Of a DNA stretch of 24,115 nucleotides, positions 8,067 through 14,127 are shown piece by piece. Source of the stretch: DATAPE01 sp034667525 (GTDB taxonomy: Bacteria; Actinomycetota; CADDZG01; WHSQ01). The position numbers were made by a program, and so were the translations under genes. Every line of letters starts with the position of its first letter. Position 1 is the stretch's first letter. The notes under the pieces were generated by a model. The model was given only the letters and a program-made list of their open reading frames with translations, searched no databases and was not told where the DNA came from. Location: positions 1-24,115 of the forward strand of contig JAXDJO010000026.1 of the NCBI GenBank assembly GCA_034667525.1. The letters run 5' to 3'.

Positions 8067-8072
8067 ATTGTA
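8067..8072 (-). promoter_or_regulatory. Candidate -10 box for the CBS gene
   Basis: On the minus strand TACAAT ends 8 bases before the ATG at 8058. This is near the bacterial -10 consensus and would give an almost leaderless transcript. A clear -35 box is not seen. Confidence 0.45.
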
Positions 8073-8080
8073 GTGGTTTC

Positions 8081-8170
8081 GGCCGGTTGCCCCACCCGTA
8101 CGTCCCCGTTGCCCGAGCCGTGGGGGCCGGTTGCCCTACCCGTGCGGGGCCGGTTGCCCTACCCGTGCGG
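8081..8170. repeat. 23-bp tandem repeats between divergent CBS and oxidoreductase genes
   Basis: A 23-base unit at 8125-8147 is repeated exactly at 8148-8170. Two more diverged copies with the same GGTTGCCC and ACCCGT-like cores precede it from 8081 and about 8105. The array lies between the two divergent promoters. It may be a protein-binding array or simple slippage; nothing in it codes for protein with support. Confidence 0.75.
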
Positions 8171-8185
8171 GGCCTGAACCCCGCA
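8166..8185. promoter_or_regulatory. Inverted repeat next to the -35 region, possible operator
   Basis: TGCGGGG at 8166-8172 and CCCCGCA at 8179-8185 form a perfect 7-base inverted repeat with a 6-base spacer. Relative to the -10 box at 8205 the repeat ends at the expected -35 position, so it could be a regulator site for the oxidoreductase promoter. It could also fold as an RNA hairpin in transcripts from further upstream. Confidence 0.35.
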
Positions 8186-8204
8186 GGCTCAGCCGGGACC
8201 GACC

Positions 8205-8210
8205 TAGACT
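8205..8210 (+). promoter_or_regulatory. Candidate -10 box, leaderless start of the oxidoreductase
   Basis: TAGACT is followed by exactly six bases and then the GTG at 8217. With usual -10 to +1 spacing, transcription would begin at the start codon. No Shine-Dalgarno is present. Confidence 0.5.
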
Positions 8211-8216
8211 CCGGTC

Positions 8217-9227
8217 GTGCGCATCGGGTTGGCCCTTCCTCATTACGACACGAGCCTTGCCGGGGAACCGGTGACCTGGACGGGCCTTCGGAGCGTCGCT
8301 CGGGTCGCTGAGGAGGCCGGCCTGGACTCCCTGTGGGTGTCCGACCACCTCTTCCTTGACTGGGGCCGGTATGGGGGCCCAGACACTCCACAGGGCTCAC
8401 TCGAATGCTGGACGACAGCGGCGGCGGTTGCCGCGAGCACCAGCCGGATCAGGGTCGGGACGCTCGCGCTGTGCAATGACTTCCGCCCTCCCGCGCTGCT
8501 CGCCAAGATGGCTGGAAGCCTGGACCGCCTCTCCGGTGGTCGCCTCGACATCGGGCTGGGGGCAGGGTGGTATGAGCAGGAGTACAAACGGGCGGGCCTC
8601 GACTTCGACCGCCCTGGGATCCGGATCGAGCGGCTGGGCGAGGCGGTCGAGATCGTGAAGAGATTGCTGGAAGGCGAGGAGCTGACGTTCGGCGGCAGTC
8701 ACTACCGGATAGAGGGCGCGGTCTGCCGCCCAGGGCCCGCCCCCGGTCGCCAGCCCCCGGTGTGGGTCGGAGGCAAAGGGGATCGTCTCCTCGCGACGGC
8801 GGCGCGGGTCGCCGACGGCTGGAACATGTCGTGGTTGGGTTCTGTGGAGACCTATCGTGATCGCTCACTGGTCGCCACGAGGGCCTGCGAAGCGGTCGGG
8901 AGGGATCCCGTCACTCTTCGCCGTTCGGTCGGCGCGTACGCTCTGGTGGGTCGCAATGAGGCTGACGCCCGAGCCAGGTTCCGCCGGCTCGCCGAACGAA
9001 CCCCGGCCGGTGTCTTGGGCTCCACTAACGGAAACACCGCAGTATCCTGGGACGTGTTCCGGCGTGACCATTTCGCAGGGACGGCTGCCGAAGTGACAGA
9101 CCGATTGGGCTCCCTCAGAGACTTGGGGGTCGAGGAGGTCATCGTGACCCTCGGGACGCTGCCGTTCCAGGTCGCAGACGAAGAGGATGTTGAGCAGATC
9201 GGCGAGCTGGCGCCGGCTCTGCGCTGA
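8217..9227 (+). CDS. LLM-class (probably F420-dependent) oxidoreductase
   Basis: The 336-residue protein is a bacterial luciferase-like monooxygenase-fold enzyme of the type that in Actinomycetota normally uses coenzyme F420. Signatures are MRIGLALPHYD at the first beta strand, AEEAGLDSLWVSDHLF, RIRVGTLALCNDFRPPALLAKM, LDRLSGGRLDIGLGAGWYEQEYKRAGLDF split by the usual turn, RIERLGEAVEIVKRLL, and PPVWVGGKGDRLLATAARVADGWN. It is a complete single-domain TIM barrel. The reaction and substrate cannot be derived from sequence. The GTG start follows a -10-like box by six bases. The TatA-like gene starts 16 bases after its stop and likely shares its transcript. Confidence 0.88.
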   Translation: MRIGLALPHYDTSLAGEPVTWTGLRSVARVAEEAGLDSLWVSDHLFLDWGRYGGPDTPQGSLECWTTAAAVAASTSRIRVGTLALCNDFRPPALLAKMAGSLDRLSGGRLDIGLGAGWYEQEYKRAGLDFDRPGIRIERLGEAVEIVKRLLEGEELTFGGSHYRIEGAVCRPGPAPGRQPPVWVGGKGDRLLATAARVADGWNMSWLGSVETYRDRSLVATRACEAVGRDPVTLRRSVGAYALVGRNEADARARFRRLAERTPAGVLGSTNGNTAVSWDVFRRDHFAGTAAEVTDRLGSLRDLGVEEVIVTLGTLPFQVADEEDVEQIGELAPALR

Positions 9228-9243
9228 GGAACGGAGGAGCTGG

Positions 9244-9522
9244 GTGTTTGGTATCGATCTACCCGAGATTCTGTTTCTTCTGCTGATTGTGCTGCTTTTG
9301 TTCGGTGCTTCCCGGCTCCCAAAGCTCGCTCGTTCGCTGGGACAGGCGAGCAAGGAGTTCAAGGTGGGCATCAAAGAGGGCTATCAGGAGCAGCCTGCGG
9401 AGGGACCCTGCCCGTTCTGCGCAACCGAGGTTCCGGCGGACGCGAAGTTCTGCCCGGGGTGCGCAAAGAGCGCCGCCGAGATCGTCGCGGAGAAGCAGCG
9501 CCAGGCGCACAAGCCCGCTTAG
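9244..9522 (+). CDS. tatA: TatA/E-like protein with C-terminal zinc ribbon
   Basis: The 92-residue protein begins like a twin-arginine translocase TatA/TatE subunit: FGIDLPEILFLLLIVLLLFG gives a short N-terminal membrane helix, a Gly-containing hinge, then the amphipathic helix SRLPKLARSLGQASKEFKVG. TatA oligomers form the pore or membrane-thinning element for folded-protein export. Instead of the usual disordered acidic tail, residues 56-73 carry Cys56-x2-Cys59-x10-Cys70-x2-Cys73, the pattern of a zinc ribbon, followed by a basic tail. The GTG start at 9244 is backed by GGAGGAG at 9233-9239. TatB and TatC are not in the window. An alternative is a TatA-like scaffold not involved in export. 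Confidence 0.82.
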   Translation: MFGIDLPEILFLLLIVLLLFGASRLPKLARSLGQASKEFKVGIKEGYQEQPAEGPCPFCATEVPADAKFCPGCAKSAAEIVAEKQRQAHKPA

Positions 9523-9561
9523 ATCCCGCCGTCGTCTCCCCCGGCCGCTCACGGGAGGATG

Positions 9562-9578
9562 TTCGCTCGGTGAGCGAA
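9562..9578. terminator. Hairpin between convergent tatA-like and alcohol dehydrogenase genes
   Basis: TTCGCTC at 9562-9568 pairs with GAGCGAA at 9572-9578 around a three-base loop in the 69-base gap between two convergent genes. It could end transcription from both sides. No long T-run follows on either strand. Confidence 0.4.
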
Positions 9579-9591
9579 GCTCCGGCGTTGA

Positions 9592-10644
9592 CTAGGGCGT
9601 GAGCACGACCTTCATCGCAACCCGCGACGCGAACAGCTCATAGCCTTCTTCGGCGTCCTCTAGCGACAGCCGATGTGTTATCAGCGAGGTGGGGTCAACG
9701 GCTCCGTTCCCCACCGCCGTCAGCGTCTCGTCCCAGTGCGCCTGGATGTTCGCCATTCCCGAGAAGCGAAGGTCTAGCCCCCTCACCCAGGTGTTTCCCA
9801 TCGCCAACTCGTAGCGCTCGCTTCCGTAGACACCCACGACAACCACCCGGCCCCCAGCGCGCGTGCACCTCATGGCGGACCTGAACGCTTCGGGGGCGCC
9901 AACGGCCTCGATGACGACGTCTGCCATGGCGCCATCGGTGCGCTCTCGGATCGCTGCCTGCGGGTCCCGGTCAGAGACATCGACCGCCTCGAGTCCCAAT
10001 TCGTCTGCGAACGCGATCCGTTGAGGATCGGAGTCGAGGAGCAGCACGCGAGCCGGCTTCGAGACGCCTGCTGCCAGCGCGCAACAGAGCCCAACCGGGC
10101 CGGCCCCAACCACGACGATCGTCCCTGCGCGCGACGCTTCTGACAACGCGCCGGCGTAGAAGCCCGTAGCGAGGATGTCTCCGGAGAACAGTGCCGCTTC
10201 GTCGGATAGCTTCGCGTGATCCCCCTCCAACGAATGCAGGTTCACGTCTGCTCGGGGCATCTGCACGTATTCAGCTTGTGCGCCCTGGAGATCGCCGGCG
10301 ATCGGACCAAGGCCGAGCCCGCGGCGTTGAAGGCAATGGTTGAAGCGTCTTGCGCGGCACTCGGGGCAGTCTCCGCACGCGATCAGGAACGAGCCCACGA
10401 CCCTCGTTCCAACCTGGTGCGACGCTACAGACGATCCCGTTTCGGTGATCGTTCCGACGAATTCATGTCCGATGACGCCTCCCTCGGGCATCCCCGGCGT
10501 CTTTCCGTTGAGAAGGTGCATGTCCGACCCGCAGATGGATGTCTTGGAAACGGCCACGATCGCATCCCTATCGTCTTCGAGCCGAGGCTCGGGCACGTCT
10601 TCTACCGGGACCCGGCCGGGCCCCGCGAAGACGACGGCTCTCAT
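9592..10644 (-). CDS. Zinc-dependent alcohol dehydrogenase family protein
   Basis: The 350-residue protein is a medium-chain dehydrogenase/reductase of the zinc alcohol dehydrogenase family. Catalytic zinc ligands fit Cys38 in SICGSDMH and His60-Glu61 in GHEF; the structural zinc lobe is Cys90, Cys93, Cys96 and Cys104 (CGDCPECRARRFNHC). The Rossmann motif VVVGAGPVGLCCALAA is followed by an acidic residue in LLLDSDPQR, which favours NAD over NADP. The alcohol or polyol substrate is unknown. The ATG at 10644 overlaps the TGA of the upstream methyltransferase gene as ATGA, so the two are translated together. Sequence further upstream in the same frame lies inside the methyltransferase gene and is not part of this protein. 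Confidence 0.92.
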   Translation of the reverse strand: MRAVVFAGPGRVPVEDVPEPRLEDDRDAIVAVSKTSICGSDMHLLNGKTPGMPEGGVIGHEFVGTITETGSSVASHQVGTRVVGSFLIACGDCPECRARRFNHCLQRRGLGLGPIAGDLQGAQAEYVQMPRADVNLHSLEGDHAKLSDEAALFSGDILATGFYAGALSEASRAGTIVVVGAGPVGLCCALAAGVSKPARVLLLDSDPQRIAFADELGLEAVDVSDRDPQAAIRERTDGAMADVVIEAVGAPEAFRSAMRCTRAGGRVVVVGVYGSERYELAMGNTWVRGLDLRFSGMANIQAHWDETLTAVGNGAVDPTSLITHRLSLEDAEEGYELFASRVAMKVVLTP

Positions 10645-11540
10645 CGTTCCGCGAGCGCCCGCGCGATCCGTTCCTCCGCGATCAGGACGTACTCGGGATC
10701 GGTCTCGTAGCCGGCGTAGTGGCGGCCCGTCTCGACCGCGGCGACGGCAGTCGTGCCGGAACCCATGAATGGATCGAGCACCAGATCTCCTTCGTAGGTG
10801 AAGAGCTCGATGAATCTTCGGGGCAGCGTCACCGGAAACGGAGCTGGATGACCCACCCGCTTCGCGGACTCGGGTTGGAGGTCCCATACCGACAGGGTCG
10901 CGTCGAGGAACTCCTGTTTCGTGATGGTGCTGCGGCCTCGTCTGACCCGGTCGAATCGTCCCTTGTTGAAAACGAGGCAGTATTCGTGCACGTCGCGCAG
11001 CACGGGATTGGTTGCCGACAACCACGACCCCCACGCGGTCGATCCACTGGCGGCCTTGCCCTTCCGCCAGATGATCTCTCCCCGCATCAGAAATCCGAGG
11101 TCTTCCATCATCGTCACGATCCTCGAAGACAGAGAGATGTACGGCTTACGGCCGAGATTCGCAACGTTTACAACGGCTCGGCCCCCGGGTTCGAGGACTC
11201 GATGGGTCTCGGCGAACACCCTGGCGAGAAGAGCAAGGTATTCCCCGAACGTCGTGTCCGAGTCGTAGTCCTTACCCACGTGATACGGGGGCGACGTGAT
11301 CATCAGCGCCACCGAGTTCTCCGGCAGCTCTGGCATGGCCTCGGCCGAGTGGAGCCACAATGTGTCCTTCTGGAGCGCGTCGGCAACTCGAGAGTCGGCC
11401 GAGACTGCGGCTTCGACGAGCTCGCGTTCATAGAAGCCCGATGCGTCGTGGTTCTCCCTGTTGCCTGCGCCGAAAGAGCGCGTGCGGCTGGCGGGTCGCT
11501 TAGCGTGAGCCGATCTCGATGGTTCCGGGGACACCGTCAT
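10641..11540 (-). CDS. Site-specific DNA methyltransferase, beta class (N4-cytosine/N6-adenine)
   Basis: The 299-residue protein is an amino-methylating DNA methyltransferase. The catalytic motif IV TSPPY (residues 82-86, then HVGKDYD) comes before the S-adenosylmethionine motif I LDPFMGSGTT (about 255-264), which is the beta-class order. SPPY is commoner in N4-cytosine enzymes, while N6-adenine enzymes of this class often have DPPY, so m4C is slightly favoured. HEYCLVFNKG and the RRFIELFTYEGDLV segment before motif I are also typical. No restriction endonuclease or specificity subunit lies nearby, so it looks like an orphan methyltransferase. The first 30 residues are basic and poorly conserved in type, so a later start is possible. 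It is coupled by ATGA to the downstream alcohol dehydrogenase. Confidence 0.9.
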   Translation of the reverse strand: MTVSPEPSRSAHAKRPASRTRSFGAGNRENHDASGFYERELVEAAVSADSRVADALQKDTLWLHSAEAMPELPENSVALMITSPPYHVGKDYDSDTTFGEYLALLARVFAETHRVLEPGGRAVVNVANLGRKPYISLSSRIVTMMEDLGFLMRGEIIWRKGKAASGSTAWGSWLSATNPVLRDVHEYCLVFNKGRFDRVRRGRSTITKQEFLDATLSVWDLQPESAKRVGHPAPFPVTLPRRFIELFTYEGDLVLDPFMGSGTTAVAAVETGRHYAGYETDPEYVLIAEERIARALAER

Positions 11541-11621
11541 CTCTCTATCGTGGGTGAAGATCGCCCGCAGGGGAAGTGCCGCGCCGCCCCAGGGCTTCAG
11601 CCGTCGCTTTTACACGTATCG

Positions 11622-11627
11622 TAAGGT
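11622..11627 (+). promoter_or_regulatory. Candidate -10 box of the rhodanese-MoeB gene
   Basis: TAAGGT is followed by six bases (ATATAC) and the ATG at 11634, the same spacing as at 8205 and 16943. AAGG inside it could also serve as a weak ribosome site if transcription starts further upstream. The divergent methyltransferase begins 93 bases away. Confidence 0.4.
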
Positions 11628-11633
11628 ATATAC

Positions 11634-12788
11634 ATGTCAAACTTCAGAGAGCTCTTCCAACAGGTGCGGTCTGAGATCGCCGAGACCACCCCGGAGGAGG
11701 TCACCGCCCGGCTCGGAGCCGGTGCCCGCCTACGACTGCTCGATGTCCGGGAGGAGGACGAGGTCCGCCTGGGCATCATTCCAGGCGCTTCGTATCTTTC
11801 GCGCGCCCATTTCGAGAGCCGGGTGGAGGACGTGTTGCCGGATAAGGATGCCGAGGTCGTCCTCTATTGCGCCACCGGGGTGAGGAGCGCGTTCGCTGCC
11901 CGAACGCTCCTCGAGCTTGGCTATCACAACGTGAGCTCGATGCTTGGCGGGTATGTCCGGTGGCGAGCGCTCGGTCTGCCTGTGGACATCCCCCGGATGC
12001 TGGAACCGTCCCAGCGTGAGCGCTACTCCCGCCACCTGATCCTGCCCGATGTGGGCGAGGAAGGGCAGCTCCGATTCCTCAACGCCAAGGTGCTTTGCAT
12101 CGGTGCCGGGGGCCTGGGCTCGCCCGCACTTCTCTATCTGGCGGCCGCCGGCGTCGGAACCATCGGGATAGTTGACTCCGATGTGGTCGAGGAGAGCAAT
12201 CTGCAGCGGCAGATCATCCACAACACCGACAGGATCGGCGTTCTCAAGGCGGAGTCGGCCAAAGAGACGATCACGAAGCTGAATCCCGACGTCGAGGTGG
12301 TGGTGCACCCGTTCCGTCTCGACGACTCCAACGCGGAGGAGCTGATCGCGGAGTACGACCTGATCGTCGACGGCTGCGACAACTTCGATACCCGCTACGT
12401 CGTGAACGACACCGCGGTGAAGCTGCGGAAGCCGGTGGTTCATGGTTCGATCTTTCGCTTCGAAGGGATGGTCTCCACTTTTATCCCGTACGAGGGGCCT
12501 TGCTACCGATGCCTCTATCCTGAGGCGCCCCCGCCCGAGCTGGCCCCCACCTGAGGCGAAGCTGGGGTCCTGGGCGTGCTCCCAGGCATCATCGGGTCTC
12601 TTCAGGCGAATGAGGCCCTGAAATTGATAGCGGGTTACGGCGAGCCGCTGGTGGGTCGTCTCCTAACATTCGACGCCCAGTCCACGAGATTCGCAGAGGT
12701 CAAGATCCGACGGGACCCACACTGTCCTGCGTGCGGGGACAAGGTCGAAGCCGCCGAGCCATCCTCCCTGGACGCGGCCGCGGTCTAG
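11634..12788 (+). CDS. moeB: Rhodanese-MoeB/ThiF fusion, probable selenoprotein (Sec307 at TGA 12552-12554)
   Basis: Read through one TGA, this is a 384-residue E1-like enzyme that adenylates the C-terminus of a sulfur-carrier protein (MoaD/ThiS/CysO type) and helps load sulfur. Residues 20-118 are a rhodanese domain with active Cys79 in YCATGVRS. Residues 125-355 are the MoeB/ThiF domain: GAGGLGS at 157-163, Asp181/Asp183, Arg192 in NLQRQ, Lys205, DGCDNFDTR, and zinc ligands Cys290/Cys293 (CYRC) and Cys364/Cys367 (CPAC). The TGA is codon 307, in APT-stop-GEAGVLGVLPG, where relatives have Cys followed by xEAGVxG. The frame, family motifs and second zinc pair continue unbroken to TAG. A hairpin follows at 12569-12586. 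The cautious alternative is a nonsense mutation giving 11634-12554 plus a 12576-12788 remnant. Confidence 0.8.
12569..12586 (+). promoter_or_regulatory. Candidate bacterial SECIS hairpin
   Basis: CCTGGG at 12569-12574 pairs with CCCAGG at 12581-12586 around the six-base loop CGTGCT. The loop begins 20 bases after the TGA at 12552-12554 and has G as its second base. As I recall, bacterial SECIS models require a short stem-loop 16 to 37 bases after UGA with a G among the first two loop bases, so both conditions are met. The stem also encodes the conserved LGVLPG, so coding constraint is a possible alternative reason for the pairing. Confidence 0.55.
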
Positions 12789-12882
12789 AGGCGGGGAAGC
12801 ATCACTCCCGCGACGTCGATCGCCCGAAGCGCCGACCACAATCAGGGCCGCTCTCAACTAGCTGTCTCGTCGATGGTGCAGG

Positions 12883-12932
12883 TAGCCTGTCGAACCGTGA
12901 GGTCAGAGGTTCCAACGATTCCACTCGGATGA
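12883..12932 (+). promoter_or_regulatory. Candidate promoter and 11-codon leader frame before the metallophosphoesterase
   Basis: TAGCCT at 12883-12888 is followed 8 bases later by GTG at 12897. That GTG opens an 11-codon frame ending in TGA at 12930-12932, which overlaps the ATG at 12929 as ATGA. No Shine-Dalgarno stands before that ATG. A leaderless mini-frame that hands ribosomes to the main gene would explain this, but the support is only positional. Confidence 0.25.
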
Positions 12933-13414
12933 AGGTGGGTGTGGTCGCGGACACGCACACGCGCGGAGCGCAACGCCAGCTGCCTCCGGGAGCGTGGCCC
13001 TATCTGGAAACTTCCGATCACATCCTGCATGCAGGCGATGTGACCGATCCCAGTCTTCTAGACGAGCTGCGTGCGTTGGCGCCCGTCACGGTGGTGATGG
13101 GCAACTGCGATGGCACCGACGTCCGGGAGTGGGGAGCGACGCAGGAGGCATTGGTCGAGCTCGAGGATGTTGCCATCGCGATGATTCACGATTCCGGGCT
13201 CGCTGCCGGCCGCCGGTCGCGTATGCGTAAGCGCTTCCCGGATGCTCGCGTGGTGGTGTTCGGTCATTCCCATCAACCCCTCAGCGATGACGAGGACGAT
13301 CTGTTGCTGTTCAATCCCGGCAGCCCGACGTGGAAACGAACGGCCCCCTTTACGTCGATGGGATTGCTCTGGATCGACAAGGGCCACGTCGAAGGCGAAG
13401 TCGTGCCGGTGTGA
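12929..13414 (+). CDS. YfcE/MJ0936-type metallophosphoesterase
   Basis: The 161-residue protein is a small calcineurin-like metallophosphoesterase. Its two-metal site is built from ADTH (Asp8, His10), HAGDV, GNCD in place of the usual GNHD, IHDSG and GHSHQP. The family hydrolyses phosphodiesters such as cyclic nucleotides in vitro; the true substrate is often unknown. GNCD replaces the general-acid His with Cys, which could lower phosphodiesterase activity. The length is normal for the YfcE-like group. Its TGA overlaps the GTG start of the PIG-L gene, so the two are probably co-translated. Confidence 0.88.
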   Translation: MKVGVVADTHTRGAQRQLPPGAWPYLETSDHILHAGDVTDPSLLDELRALAPVTVVMGNCDGTDVREWGATQEALVELEDVAIAMIHDSGLAAGRRSRMRKRFPDARVVVFGHSHQPLSDDEDDLLLFNPGSPTWKRTAPFTSMGLLWIDKGHVEGEVVPV

Positions 13415-14118
13415 GGGCGCTCGGCACGATCCTTGGTGTTTGGGCACACCCGGACGACGAGACCTACTTATCCGCCGGCGTGATGGCCCACGCCGTTGCC
13501 AATGGTGAGCGCGTGGTGTGCGTAACCGCGACCCGGGGTGAATCCGGCTCTCAAGACGAGAAACGCTGGCCGACCGCGACGTTGGGTAGCGTGCGAGAGG
13601 CTGAGCTGATGACTGCACTTGGGATCCTGGGGGTGACCGAGCACGAGTGGCTCGATTATTCCGACGGCGGGTTGGATCAGATCCCACAGGAGGAAGCCCT
13701 CATCAAGCTCGGCGCCATCTTCGATGAAGTGCAAGCGGACACAGTCCTGACGTTCGGTCCCGAGGGGATGACGGGTCATCCCGATCACAAAGCAATCTCG
13801 GCGTGGACAACCGAGGCGTTCAAGCGATCTGCCAAGCTGGGCGCGGCCCTTTACTACAGCACCGTGACGCCGGAATGGATGGAGACGGTATTTCCGCAAC
13901 TCGACCGCCTCGATGTCTTCTTTGCCGGGAAGCCCTTGGTGACGCCCGTCGAAGAGTTGGGCATAGACATGGCTCTCGACCGAGACCTGCTCGAACTCAA
14001 GTACCGGGCGATCTCGGCGCAGGTGAGTCAGTCGGAAGGTTTGCTCAAAACACTCGGACGGGACTTCTTCGATCTTTCTGAAGGTGCCGAACGATTCGTC
14101 CTGGCGGCCGTCAGTTAG
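13411..14118 (+). CDS. PIG-L/LmbE family deacetylase
   Basis: The 235-residue protein belongs to the PIG-L/LmbE family of zinc-dependent N-deacetylases that act on N-acetylglucosaminyl compounds; in Actinomycetota relatives are MshB and Mca of mycothiol metabolism. The zinc motif AHPDDE occurs at residues 12-17 and the second zinc motif GHPDHKA near residue 126. TATRGESGS and REAEL are also typical. The start is the GTG at 13411, overlapping the preceding TGA; earlier in-frame starts lie inside the metallophosphoesterase gene. The specific substrate is not readable. It ends 9 bases before the end of the convergent DUF2342 gene. Confidence 0.9.
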   Translation: MRALGTILGVWAHPDDETYLSAGVMAHAVANGERVVCVTATRGESGSQDEKRWPTATLGSVREAELMTALGILGVTEHEWLDYSDGGLDQIPQEEALIKLGAIFDEVQADTVLTFGPEGMTGHPDHKAISAWTTEAFKRSAKLGAALYYSTVTPEWMETVFPQLDRLDVFFAGKPLVTPVEELGIDMALDRDLLELKYRAISAQVSQSEGLLKTLGRDFFDLSEGAERFVLAAVS

Positions 14119-14127
14119 GAAGAAGTC

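Noticed and set aside
8081..8170. CRISPR array
   Set aside because: Units are directly joined without spacers, only four copies exist, and no cas gene is present.
8059..8400. N-terminal extension of the CBS protein
   Set aside because: It is Pro/Arg/Gly-rich, crosses the 23-bp repeats and the start of the oppositely oriented oxidoreductase gene, and lacks family similarity.
10645..11034. N-terminal extension of the alcohol dehydrogenase
   Set aside because: It lies antiphase inside the methyltransferase gene; the dehydrogenase fold starts at MRAVVFAGPG with an ATGA junction.
10641..11540. Restriction-modification system
   Set aside because: Only the methyltransferase is recognisable; flanking genes are an alcohol dehydrogenase and the MoeB-like gene.
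12552..12554. Alternative genetic code in which TGA is a sense codon throughout
   Set aside because: Many genes here end in TGA that overlaps the next start (1621, 5430, 13412, 17999, 10643 minus), so TGA works as stop; the moeB-like case needs local recoding or mutation.
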